Shown piece by piece: positions 38,005 through 47,076 of a stretch of DNA of 64,000 nt; within the stretch, counting starts at the first letter, position 1, and each line of letters opens with the position of its first letter. A model generated the notes under the pieces. It saw only the letters and a list, made by a program, of their open reading frames with translations, had not been told where the DNA came from and ran no database searches. Origin of the DNA: Flexithrix dorotheae DSM 6795 (lineage in GTDB: Bacteria > Bacteroidota > Bacteroidia > Cytophagales > Flammeovirgaceae). A program made the translations under genes and the position numbers. The stretch lies in NCBI RefSeq assembly GCF_000379765.1, contig NZ_KB903436.1, positions 121,279 through 185,278 of the forward strand, read 5' to 3'.

Positions 38005-39416
38005 TGCTGTACTTTTTCAGGAATGATCTCCCCGTTTATTTTTACATTCTGAAAAGAAATATTTTTAGTATTCGATAATTTGTATGGCACTTCAACTCCT
38101 GAAATATCACAATCAATCAGTTTAATATTGCTGATTGGAGAAGCTTCGTAACCTTCTGCCAGAACACCTACTTTCCCTCCATTTTTTACCACCATATTTT
38201 GCACTTCCACGTTTCGGACCGTTGGCATAAAATCGCCCGGATCTTCATAAAACATGTTTATCCTCACCACCTGTTCCTTTACCTGGCCCACTTCAATATT
38301 TCTTAAAAATACGTTTTCAATAATGCCTCCTCTTTTCGAACTGGTTTTTATTCTTAAAACCCTATCCAGTAAAGGACTATCCATGGTACAATTTTCCGCA
38401 AAAACATTCCTCACTCCACCAGAAGCTTCACTGCCAATTACCACACCGCCATGCCCATTGGCCATTTTGCAATTTTGAATGACAATGTTTTCACTTGGAA
38501 TATTTACCCTTCTTCCATCTGTATTTCTTCCGGATTTAATGGCAATACAATCATCTCCGGTATTAAAATAACAATTTTTTATGAGCACATTTTGGCAGGA
38601 TTCAGGATCGCAGCCATCAGAATTTGGACCCATGCTTTCAATGGTAACACCATCAATAGTAACATTAGTGCACAACACAGGATTAAGTACCCACATAGGA
38701 GAGTTCATTACTTTTACTCCTTCAATCAACACATTTTTGCATCGATAAGGCTGAATAAATTGGGGTCTTAAAAAATACCCGCTTCCAAAAATTCGCTCCT
38801 CCACCGGAACCTGCTGATCGGCCAATTCGAAAAGCCTGTCTCTGTTCCCAGAATCCAACTGGCTGGGCTCACCTTCCACATAACCATATTCCTTTTTTCC
38901 CTTCCACTTCCACCAGTTTTCAGCATTGGCCTGACCATTCAGAATACCTTTACCTGTAACGGCAATATTCTCTTCTCCGAAAGCATAAATTAAGGAGGAA
39001 TAATTCATCAATTCTATCCCTTCCCATCTGGTATAAACCAGGGGCAGATAATGATCTGGATTGGTGGAGAATAAAATCTCTGCTCCTTCTTCCAAATGCA
39101 GGTTTACATTACTTTTTAAATAAATTGATCCGGAGAGGAACTTACCTTTAGGCACAATTACTCTTCCGCCTCCTGTGCTGTGGCAAAATTCAATCGCTCG
39201 TTTTATCCCATCTGAACTATTGGTTAAGCCATCTCCTACAGCTCCAAAATCGGTAATGAGATATTGCTGATCAGGAAAAACGGGAGGGTTAATCTCCTTA
39301 AGGATGGCCTCTAGTTGATCCCAGTTTTTATTGTCGTACTGTTTGGACGCACAACCCATTAAAACAGAAAATACAATCAGAGAGATAAAGCTTTTAAGCA
39401 TTTTGGAAATTTTCAT
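38001..39416 (-). CDS. GH28 polygalacturonase-family lipoprotein
   Basis: A 471-residue beta-helix glycoside hydrolase. The ATG at 39416 is preferred: it gives a lipoprotein signal ending LMGC with Cys22. A further in-frame ATG at 39401 is also possible. Active-site motifs of GH28 are all present: NSD with Asp267, GDDC with Asp288 and Asp289, GHG with His322, and RIK with Arg355. The family cuts alpha-1,4 bonds of galacturonan or rhamnogalacturonan by inversion. Bacteroidota members of this type are often exo-acting or rhamnogalacturonan-specific. It lies between GH105 and CE12 in one operon. Confidence 0.92.
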   Translation of the reverse strand: MKISKMLKSFISLIVFSVLMGCASKQYDNKNWDQLEAILKEINPPVFPDQQYLITDFGAVGDGLTNSSDGIKRAIEFCHSTGGGRVIVPKGKFLSGSIYLKSNVNLHLEEGAEILFSTNPDHYLPLVYTRWEGIELMNYSSLIYAFGEENIAVTGKGILNGQANAENWWKWKGKKEYGYVEGEPSQLDSGNRDRLFELADQQVPVEERIFGSGYFLRPQFIQPYRCKNVLIEGVKVMNSPMWVLNPVLCTNVTIDGVTIESMGPNSDGCDPESCQNVLIKNCYFNTGDDCIAIKSGRNTDGRRVNIPSENIVIQNCKMANGHGGVVIGSEASGGVRNVFAENCTMDSPLLDRVLRIKTSSKRGGIIENVFLRNIEVGQVKEQVVRINMFYEDPGDFMPTVRNVEVQNMVVKNGGKVGVLAEGYEASPISNIKLIDCDISGVEVPYKLSNTKNISFQNVKINGEIIPEKVQQ

Positions 39417-39450
39417 TTGGTTATTTTTGAAGGTGAAAGTTTTCAGCATT

Positions 39451-40671
39451 TTATCTGTCTAATTCTAAACATGCCTGAATAAAAGGCCCGGTAGCTTTGG
39501 TATCATTGCTTCTTTTGGGCTCATTAATGTAGTATTCAAATGTTCCGCTTCGGTTTCCATCTCCACCAAGGCCGGCTACTGAACAAACCTGGTGAATATG
39601 CACCTCTCCATTTGCTTCGTTAACTTCAATAAATTCTTTTAAAATTCCTTCAAAGCCCATCTCCGCATTTTTCATATATTTTCCTTCAATATATTCTTTA
39701 TTGACAGCTTTGGCAATAGCGTAAACAAACATACAAGAGGCTGATGCTTCCAAATAATTCCCTTCCTTGCTTCCCATATCCAAAACCTGATACCACAATC
39801 CTGATTCCTTATCCTGATATTGAATGACTACCTCCACAGTCCTTTTCAAAATATTAATGATCTCGGCTCTTTTAGGGTGGTTCTCAGGAAAATAATCCAG
39901 TACATCAACCAGCGCCATGGCATACCATCCCATTGCTCTTCCCCAAAAATTCAGAGAAGTCCCCGTAGATTTATTTGCCCAATCCTGCAAGTGGCTTTCA
40001 TCCCAACCATGGTACAGCAGGCCTGTAGCCTTATCTTTTGTATGCTTTTCTGAAATTATAAACTGATTGGCTATGTCATCAAAAGCTTCAGGTTCATTGT
40101 AAACCTGGGCATATTGTGCGTAAAATGGAGAGCCCATATACAGCCCATCCAGCCAGATTTGCCATGGATATCGCAATTTATGCCAGAAAGCACCCTCAGT
40201 GGTTCTGGGCTGCCATTTCAATTGATTTCTTAAGGTTTTCAGGGCAATTTCATATTTTTCACTTTTTCCCTGCTCATTTAATTTGAATAAAATTCTTCCC
40301 GGATTTATCCGGTCTATATTAAAGTCACGAATGTTATAGGTTTTGATTTCCCCTTGCTCATTGATCATAAAATCGGCATAAGCCTCCACATATTTTTGAA
40401 ACTTATCGTCTTTGGATTCATCTGCAAGTTTCTCCAATGATTTAAGTACTAAACCCTGAGTATATTCCCATTTGGGAGTTTCCCTGAAATCGAGTTGCCA
40501 GGGTTCCGGGTTTCTAAGCATAATGGACAATGCCATCCTTTCCGACCATTTTGTATTCCTAGGAATATCAATTTCTTCTTTTTGATGCACACTGAGCAAT
40601 ATTCCTGTAAAAAGGAGCAGGACAGGGAAAATTCCCCACCTGAAAGTGCTGATAAGGTTCTTTTTTCGCAT
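39451..40671 (-). CDS. GH105 unsaturated galacturonyl/rhamnogalacturonyl hydrolase
   Basis: A 406-residue enzyme with an N-terminal signal or anchor (about 13-30) and the (alpha/alpha)6 barrel of GH105. It removes the 4,5-unsaturated uronic acid left at the non-reducing end by pectin lyases. The probable catalytic Asp175 is in IWLDGLYMGSPF. Other conserved stretches are HGWDESHLQDWAN, FWGRAMGWYAMALVDVL and the ending GPFIQACLEL. It lies four bases after the PL1 gene, whose product makes its substrate. Export to the periplasm fits that order of action. Confidence 0.92.
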   Translation of the reverse strand: MRKKNLISTFRWGIFPVLLLFTGILLSVHQKEEIDIPRNTKWSERMALSIMLRNPEPWQLDFRETPKWEYTQGLVLKSLEKLADESKDDKFQKYVEAYADFMINEQGEIKTYNIRDFNIDRINPGRILFKLNEQGKSEKYEIALKTLRNQLKWQPRTTEGAFWHKLRYPWQIWLDGLYMGSPFYAQYAQVYNEPEAFDDIANQFIISEKHTKDKATGLLYHGWDESHLQDWANKSTGTSLNFWGRAMGWYAMALVDVLDYFPENHPKRAEIINILKRTVEVVIQYQDKESGLWYQVLDMGSKEGNYLEASASCMFVYAIAKAVNKEYIEGKYMKNAEMGFEGILKEFIEVNEANGEVHIHQVCSVAGLGGDGNRSGTFEYYINEPKRSNDTKATGPFIQACLELDR

Positions 40672-40675
40672 TTTT

Positions 40676-42022
40676 CTAATTTTTAATAGCCAAATTCTCC
40701 TGACTAACTAGATCGTTTAAATATTTTTCCAGGTTGGTATATTGTTTATCCAGACTATACAGGATGGCATCGGAAGCCTTTTTAGGATCAAGTCCATTGG
40801 TTTTTTCCCATTCATCAGGCATTCCATCCTGATCCGTATCAGCTGGAGCAACTGTACTATTTAGCAATGGCCATCCCCCTACTTCGCGTTGGGAATCAAT
40901 AATACCATTTCCATAAGTGGCGGTACCCTTTTTTACTTCCTCAATGATTCGTAAATCCACCACATCTCTTTTTAAAGAACAGCCGGCTTTTGCTAAAACA
41001 AACTCAAATGCCTTTTCCGGTGATTGGGTATTTACTTTTTCCACCTCAAAAGGAATTTTTCTTTTAATTCTTTCAGGATATTCTCCTTCTACCCCTTTCC
41101 AATTATCATTTGAAACTTCAGAATTCCCTTCTACTACATTTTTTGCAACATAAAAATTGCCGAATGGTTCATAGGGGTTTAGTATTCTGTACTTTACTTT
41201 TTCTTTGGTAGCAGGGCCTGACTTATAGTAATTATTCACCAGGTTGTAATTTCCTTCTTCACCGGCATAAGCACTATTGGATTGCCAGTTATAAATGACA
41301 TTATTTCTAAAATCAGCCAGTTCCGCTTCAGGCTTTTTATGGTATCTTGCACCCTGTAATCTCGGATTTCTACTGGTATGGTGCGCCAGTAGATTATGAT
41401 GAAATGAGGCCTTCATTCCTCCCCAAATTCCGCCATACCCATGATTTCCTTTGTGGTGTAGCGAGTTATTCAGGCTTTCGGAAATAATACACCATTGCAT
41501 GGTAAAGTATGTATTGTCATAAAAGGAAGCACATTCATCAGTCGCCCAGCTTATGGAACAATGGTCAATCATAATATGATCGATCTTATTCCCTTTGAAA
41601 GCATCATCTTCTATTTCCGTTTCATCTCCCAACCGAAACCGCAGGTACCGTACAATTACATTATCTGATTTAATGACTACCGGGAAATCCTGAATACAAA
41701 TACCATCACCCGGAGCTGATTGCCCGGCTATGGTTAAATCTCCATGTTTTATTTCCAGGGTGGATTTCAGTTTAATATTTCCTGAAACTGCAAAAATGAT
41801 TGTTCTGGGACCTTTTGCATTTACCGCTTCTCTTAAACTTCCCGCTCCACTGTCATTCAGGTTTTTAATGATCCAGACCTTTCCTTCCCGGCCACCTGAA
41901 GTATATTTCCCAAAACCTTCTGCTGAGGGAAAAGCCAGTTTTCTGTTTTGCCCATTTAAACCATCTATATTGAGGGTAAAAATCAGCATGAGGATTAAGG
42001 AAAAGGTAGATTTATTATCCAT
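40676..42022 (-). CDS. PL1 pectate lyase
   Basis: A 448-residue exported lyase. The start at 42022 gives a signal peptide ending GLNG; an in-frame ATG at 42052 lies in the loop of a hairpin and is less likely. The parallel beta-helix has the PL1 signature: Ca-binding acids around IDHCSISWATDE (Asp153, Asp162, Glu163), and the catalytic Arg218 in HHTSRNPRLQG. Near the C-terminus DTDQDGMPDEWEKTNGLDP is a thrombospondin-type-3-like Ca-binding segment often attached to surface enzymes. It cuts de-esterified homogalacturonan by beta-elimination. It is the first enzyme gene after susD. Confidence 0.9.
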   Translation of the reverse strand: MDNKSTFSLILMLIFTLNIDGLNGQNRKLAFPSAEGFGKYTSGGREGKVWIIKNLNDSGAGSLREAVNAKGPRTIIFAVSGNIKLKSTLEIKHGDLTIAGQSAPGDGICIQDFPVVIKSDNVIVRYLRFRLGDETEIEDDAFKGNKIDHIMIDHCSISWATDECASFYDNTYFTMQWCIISESLNNSLHHKGNHGYGGIWGGMKASFHHNLLAHHTSRNPRLQGARYHKKPEAELADFRNNVIYNWQSNSAYAGEEGNYNLVNNYYKSGPATKEKVKYRILNPYEPFGNFYVAKNVVEGNSEVSNDNWKGVEGEYPERIKRKIPFEVEKVNTQSPEKAFEFVLAKAGCSLKRDVVDLRIIEEVKKGTATYGNGIIDSQREVGGWPLLNSTVAPADTDQDGMPDEWEKTNGLDPKKASDAILYSLDKQYTNLEKYLNDLVSQENLAIKN

Positions 42023-42034
42023 GGGAATTTGTAT

Positions 42035-42074
42035 TTGAATCCTGTTCTCCATTAAGTTACAGAACAGGATTCAA
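42035..42074 (-). repeat. Perfect 14-bp hairpin between susD and the pectinase genes
   Basis: TTGAATCCTGTTCT (42035-42048) and AGAACAGGATTCAA (42061-42074) pair perfectly with a 12-base loop. On the minus strand no T-run follows, so it is not a classic terminator. It more likely protects the 3' end of processed susCD message or moderates read-through into the enzyme genes. It overlaps the upstream ATG at 42052, which supports the later PL1 start. Confidence 0.65.
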
Positions 42075-42086
42075 TACTTCAATTAT

Positions 42087-43700
42087 TTAATAAGCAGGGT
42101 TTTGTGGGAAATCTTTATTTTGATTTAAATCCAGTGCCCTTTGAGGTATTGGTCTCAAAATTTTCAGTTCTCCATTATTCCCGGCAAAATCTCCTGATTC
42201 AATTAATGGATGATAAGCTGATGCCCGCTCTACCAGTTTTCCGGTTCTTTTTAAATCAAACCATCTGTGGTATTCTCCGAGTAGCTCTCTGGCTCTTTCA
42301 TCTAAAATATAATCTAAATTGAAATCTGCAGCAGTGGCATTGGCAACACCTGCTCTTCTTCTTACTTCGTTCAACCTGGCCAGGCCTGTAGCAGGATCCC
42401 CTGCACCCAGATAGGCTTCTGCAGCTACCAGATAAGTTTCACTTAATCGGGAAACAATAAAATCCCTGGTGTTTGATCCATTATTTGAAAAGACAGAAGA
42501 TGGGTCATCAAATTTCTTTACAATAATTGTAGAAAAGTTTCCTGTAATATCACCTCCTTCAGGATCGTGCGTACCATATTTATGGTAAGTTACTTCAGGA
42601 TTGGCACTCACATATTCAGCACTATCCGCTAAGGTAAACCACCCTGGCTCATAAAAATGCTGTACGGTAAGTCCCGACTTATCTTCCACATCAAAATAAT
42701 CATAATATCTATCATAAACCTCAGTCATGAAAGTCCCCTCCCATCTTTGGTCACCTTCCGAAAACAGATCAAGTGCAAATCTGGTTGGGCATAGGTTATA
42801 CGATTTGTATGGCGCATCTCCAGCTACTTCCGAACCACCTAAGTAAGAACCAAACCAGTTTTGTTGCTGATGTCCCAATTCTGAAGGATTAGAACTTATA
42901 GACCCACTACTGTATTGAATAGAAAATATAACTTCTTCATTCAACTCATTTCCAGGCATCCAGACTTCATTAAAAGCCAAGTTTAAAGACTGGCCAGCAA
43001 TTACGGCATCTGCATAACTGGCCGCCTTTGAAAAATCATCTCCTTTGGCAAAAGCTTCATAAGCTCTGGTCAGATGAACTTTGGCCAATAAGTTTTGAAC
43101 TGCCTTTTTATTAACCCTTCCATAATAAGCGCCATCTTCTACTAGATCCACAGCTTCCTCCAATTCAGCTACAATAAAATCATATATTTCCTCAGCAGAA
43201 TTCCTGTCAAATTCAATGATGGCCTCATCTACAAGATCGGTGATTAAACTTACTCCACCATAAGTCTGAACCAATAAGAAATAAGCATTGGCCCTTAAGA
43301 ATTTAACCTCTCCTTTTCGCTGGGGAAGTGTAGGCGTTTGTTCTGTTAATTCTGCATAATGCAAAGCAGCATTGGCTCTTTGAATGGCTGCAAAACATTT
43401 ATTATACAAATAATCTACCCCATCTGAAGAAGGATTTAATTCGGTATACTGACTCAAACCCTGAGGTTCAGGATTTCTGCCCTCCATATATAAATCCGTT
43501 CCCGCCATAAATAACCATGGATCTTGTCCATAAACTTCCCTGAAAGCTGCATAATTCGCATTTACCAGGGACTCGTAACCCTCTGCTTTTACATAAAAAG
43601 ATTCCGCAGTTACATTCGATTTATTTTGCTCATCCAGCAAGTCTTCACAGCTGGTAAGCAATATCAAAGCTATACTTATTATTGAAATTAATTTTTTCAT
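42087..43700 (-). CDS. SusD/RagB-family lipoprotein (pectin PUL)
   Basis: A 537-residue surface lipoprotein with lipobox LTSC (Cys18). The SusD N-terminal TPR region includes GEVKFLRANAYFLLVQTYGG and KAVQNLLAKVHLTRAYEAFA. The C-terminal domain includes LAGLNEV-type repeats (GLARLNEVRRRAGV), ILDERARELLGEYHRWFDLK, and the ending LDLNQNKDFPQNPAY. It pairs with the SusC gene 44 bases upstream. The linked PL1, GH28, GH105, CE8 and CE12 genes make pectin oligosaccharides the probable ligand. Confidence 0.93.
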   Translation of the reverse strand: MKKLISIISIALILLTSCEDLLDEQNKSNVTAESFYVKAEGYESLVNANYAAFREVYGQDPWLFMAGTDLYMEGRNPEPQGLSQYTELNPSSDGVDYLYNKCFAAIQRANAALHYAELTEQTPTLPQRKGEVKFLRANAYFLLVQTYGGVSLITDLVDEAIIEFDRNSAEEIYDFIVAELEEAVDLVEDGAYYGRVNKKAVQNLLAKVHLTRAYEAFAKGDDFSKAASYADAVIAGQSLNLAFNEVWMPGNELNEEVIFSIQYSSGSISSNPSELGHQQQNWFGSYLGGSEVAGDAPYKSYNLCPTRFALDLFSEGDQRWEGTFMTEVYDRYYDYFDVEDKSGLTVQHFYEPGWFTLADSAEYVSANPEVTYHKYGTHDPEGGDITGNFSTIIVKKFDDPSSVFSNNGSNTRDFIVSRLSETYLVAAEAYLGAGDPATGLARLNEVRRRAGVANATAADFNLDYILDERARELLGEYHRWFDLKRTGKLVERASAYHPLIESGDFAGNNGELKILRPIPQRALDLNQNKDFPQNPAY

Positions 43701-43744
43701 TTTCTTTATATTTTGTATTTCTTATGAAATTGTGCTATAAAATA

Positions 43745-46700
43745 TTAGAACTTAAGGCTTAAACCTAATTGGGTAGTGACATTACTTACACGACCAATGT
43801 TTAGAGATGCTTCAGCCCATTCCGGATCCCAACCTGTATAGCTTGTAAATACAAATGGGTTAAGCACATTCACATAAAATCTCAAATGCTTTACATGGAT
43901 TTTTTCAAGTGCACTTTGTGGTAAAGTATAACCTAAAGAGATGTTATTCACTTTTACATAAGAAGCATCTTTATAATACCCTACTCCATTATTTCTCCAA
44001 AAAGTACCTCCGTTTCTTGGTTGAGGATAGCTGTTAGAAGCCTGAGCAGGAATACCATAATCATTCGCAGGAACATACCAATCGGCTACATTTAGTTTTT
44101 GTCTTCCCCTGTCTCTCATGTCTTCGAAGTTCGCATGGAAGTTACTGTAGGCATATACACCCTGCTTGGCATAGATGGTAAAATTGAAATCGAAATTACT
44201 CACTTTCAATCTGGAAATAATACCGCCTGACCATGATGGATTGGATGAACCTAATATCATTCGGTCGTCATCAGGGCTGATCTGACCATCATTATTTATA
44301 TCCACCACTTTGGCCTGTCCTTCAGTTTGGTTATATTCTTCAGCCAAATCTGCTTCTGAAGCCTGCCATATACCATCGAATTTATAATTGTAGTGCGCAT
44401 CGATTGATTCACCAATGAACCAGCCATTTCCTATATCGTCATTTTCCGATTGTCCGTAAATGGATTCAATCTTATTTGTATTTTTATCGAAAGTGAAAAC
44501 TGTTTCCCAACTTACAAGTCCTTTCTGAACATTCACGGTAGTCAGCATTAATTCCACACCAGAATTCCTAACCGATCCGGCATTTGCCACAATACTGGTA
44601 AATCCGGTTTCCAAAGGCAATGTCTGATCTAACAGTAATTCATCAGATAACCTGTTATAGTAATCTATGCTACCATTAATTCTGTGATTAAGGAACCCGT
44701 AATCCAAACCGATATTAATTTCTTTGGTTTTTTCCCAGGTCAATGCCTTGTTGGCAATGGATGAAGGTACCCAGCCATTGGCCGCATTTCCACCGAAGTC
44801 ATAGTAAGTTTGAACGTCCAAAGTATTTACTGTGGAATATGGAGATACATTATTATTTCCGGTAAATCCATAACTCACTCTTAATTTCAGATTGGAAACT
44901 GCTTTACTATTTACCAGGAAGTCCTCATTGTTAATTCTCCAGGCTACAGCAGCCGAGGGAAATGCATTCCATTTATAACCTTCAGCCAATAAAGACGAAC
45001 CATCCCATCTGTTTGAAAAAGTAACCAGGTACTTATCCTTAAATGAATAGTTAAGTCTTAAGGCATATGAAGAAAGCTGACTTTTCGAGAAGAAATTATT
45101 AAGGTTGTAAGTAGATTGTAAACCTGATCCCACATTATAGAATTCGGTGTCAAATGGTTGATTCGAAGATGAAAAACCTGAAGTTTCCGTCTGGTTTACA
45201 TAAATACTTTGTAAGGCCAAAAAGTTAATGGAATGATCATTAAACCTTTTGCTAATGTCCATTTGATTATCCCATGAAAAGTTGAAGTTTTCATAATAAT
45301 CAATTTCAGAAGAAGGTAAATTATTATTGGAAACACCTGTGTTGGTTTGTGCACCCCAGGACTTTCCTCTTCTGTAATTTTCCAATCCGGCTGAAAAAGA
45401 TGTCTTAAAGCTTAACCAGTCCATTGGCTTATATTGTAAGTAAACATTACCAATACCATTCCACTGTCTGGTCTCATCTTTTGAATTGGCTATTTCCAAC
45501 AACGGATTGTATGTACTCGTTTTGTTTATTACAAAATCACCATTCACATCAGTCAGTTTTCCAGGTTGTGGAAACAATTTACCTACAATATCCTGATCAT
45601 TCTCATCGATGTCCCATGGCTTTAAAAATGGGTTTAACCTGAAGGCTTCCCGCATAGCCACCTGGCTACCTCTTTGTATGTTACTTAAAGAAACTGAAAT
45701 AGATCCTCCTGTTTTAATCTTTTTCCCTATTTCCTGATCTATGCTTGATCGCAGGGTATATTTATCCAGAGATTCGTTTTCAATATTTCCAGTTTCATTC
45801 TGGTAACCCAAACCGATAGAGTAAGCTGAACCTCCATTCCTGTGATTGATAGAAAGGTGGTTGTTGGATTGTCTCCCGGATTGCAATACACCATCATACC
45901 AGTCGTATCCATCCAGGGTTTCAAACCTGTTTCTTAAAACTCTGTTTGATCCCGGGGAAACCACCGCATCATAAAATTCTTCTGGAGTAGTTACTTTCGA
46001 AGGATTAATTGTAGCCAGATAAGCCGATAAATGGTAATCTCTCCATTTTTCAAGGCCCATCATTTCGGGCAATCGGGCAGGGTCTTTAAAACCGTAAAAA
46101 GATTCAAAAGAAATATTAGTCCCTTCCGGAACATGAACTCCGCCTTTGGTCTGGATTAATAAAACACCATTTGAACCCCTGGAGCCATAAATAGCGGCAG
46201 AAGATGCATCTTTTAAAACATCAATTTTGGCAATATCCTGTGGATTAAGGAAATCGATGTTATCCACAATTGTTCCGTCCACTACATAAAGAGGTTCTGT
46301 TGCTCCTGAATTCAGGGTATTTTTACCCCTAATCGTGACATCAAACCCGTCTCCTACTCTACCCGAACTATTTGTAATTTGTACACCGGCAATACTTCCC
46401 TGAAGTGACTGAATGGGATTGGTAACCCCTCTTTCATTAATAACTTCAGAATCAACTCCGGCAATAGCTCCCGTTAAGTCACTTTTCTTTTGGGTACCAT
46501 AACCAATCACTACAACTTCCTCCAACTGCTCTAAATCAGGTAACAATTTTATATCCAGAGTGGTTTGTGTCCCTACTACAGTTTCGTAGGATTGAAATCC
46601 AATGTAACTGAATTGTAAGATGTCCCCTGTGTTGGCTTGAATTTTAAAATTACCGTTCAAATCTGTAATCGAACCAGTAGAAGTACCTTTGATTAAGATA

Positions 46701-46843
46701 CTTACCCCAGGAAGGAATTCCCCATCGTCAGAAGAAGATACCGTACCAGAAATAGTACTTTGGGCCTGTAGATTAATGGATAAGAAAAAAAGAAGAGGTA
46801 TAAGCGTATATATCCTCTTAAGCTGTAAAAGTTTCATTTTCAT
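43745..46843 (-). CDS. SusC-type TonB-dependent transporter (pectin PUL)
   Basis: A 1032-residue outer-membrane transporter. The ATG at 46843 begins a good signal peptide (cleavage near NLQAQ at 27); an earlier in-frame ATG at 46867 adds only eight residues. It has a carboxypeptidase-regulatory domain at about 30-105 (SGTVSSSDDGEFLPGVSILI), a plug with VVIGYGTQKKSDLTGAIAGV and SSAAIYGSRGSNGVLLIQTK, and a barrel ending TTQLGLSLKF. It has no STN domain. It is the first gene of the minus-strand pectin operon (46843 to 36292), with a matching -7 box just upstream. Confidence 0.94.
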   Translation of the reverse strand: MKMKLLQLKRIYTLIPLLFFLSINLQAQSTISGTVSSSDDGEFLPGVSILIKGTSTGSITDLNGNFKIQANTGDILQFSYIGFQSYETVVGTQTTLDIKLLPDLEQLEEVVVIGYGTQKKSDLTGAIAGVDSEVINERGVTNPIQSLQGSIAGVQITNSSGRVGDGFDVTIRGKNTLNSGATEPLYVVDGTIVDNIDFLNPQDIAKIDVLKDASSAAIYGSRGSNGVLLIQTKGGVHVPEGTNISFESFYGFKDPARLPEMMGLEKWRDYHLSAYLATINPSKVTTPEEFYDAVVSPGSNRVLRNRFETLDGYDWYDGVLQSGRQSNNHLSINHRNGGSAYSIGLGYQNETGNIENESLDKYTLRSSIDQEIGKKIKTGGSISVSLSNIQRGSQVAMREAFRLNPFLKPWDIDENDQDIVGKLFPQPGKLTDVNGDFVINKTSTYNPLLEIANSKDETRQWNGIGNVYLQYKPMDWLSFKTSFSAGLENYRRGKSWGAQTNTGVSNNNLPSSEIDYYENFNFSWDNQMDISKRFNDHSINFLALQSIYVNQTETSGFSSSNQPFDTEFYNVGSGLQSTYNLNNFFSKSQLSSYALRLNYSFKDKYLVTFSNRWDGSSLLAEGYKWNAFPSAAVAWRINNEDFLVNSKAVSNLKLRVSYGFTGNNNVSPYSTVNTLDVQTYYDFGGNAANGWVPSSIANKALTWEKTKEINIGLDYGFLNHRINGSIDYYNRLSDELLLDQTLPLETGFTSIVANAGSVRNSGVELMLTTVNVQKGLVSWETVFTFDKNTNKIESIYGQSENDDIGNGWFIGESIDAHYNYKFDGIWQASEADLAEEYNQTEGQAKVVDINNDGQISPDDDRMILGSSNPSWSGGIISRLKVSNFDFNFTIYAKQGVYAYSNFHANFEDMRDRGRQKLNVADWYVPANDYGIPAQASNSYPQPRNGGTFWRNNGVGYYKDASYVKVNNISLGYTLPQSALEKIHVKHLRFYVNVLNPFVFTSYTGWDPEWAEASLNIGRVSNVTTQLGLSLKF

Positions 46844-46877
46844 AATAATTCTGTTTTTGATTATCAATGTGCAGAAA

Positions 46878-46885
46878 CAAATGTA
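46878..46885 (-). promoter_or_regulatory. Candidate -7 box of the pectin susC promoter
   Basis: TACATTTG on the minus strand is an exact TAnnTTTG match, identical to the one before the galactan susC, and 35 bases upstream of the start codon. A small dyad AAGGATTATTCCTT lies about 17 bases further upstream. The rest of the gap up to 47076 is very AT-rich and holds no gene. Confidence 0.5.
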
Positions 46886-47076
46886 GTAGTAGAGTCTTGG
46901 AAGGATTATTCCTTTTTTATCATTCTCCTAGCATTTTTTTACAACTAAAATTTATGTACTATATAAAGTAAATTATAAAAATAATAATATGAATTTAATA
47001 GTTTAAACAAAATAAAATATATGTTTATTTTAAAACAAATTTCTCCCTTTAGATCTCATTTTAGCAAAATTTTGCA

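Noticed and set aside
36292..46843. Large antisense reading frames inside the pectin enzyme genes
   Set aside because: They are shadows of well-supported genes on the minus strand and have no domain signatures.
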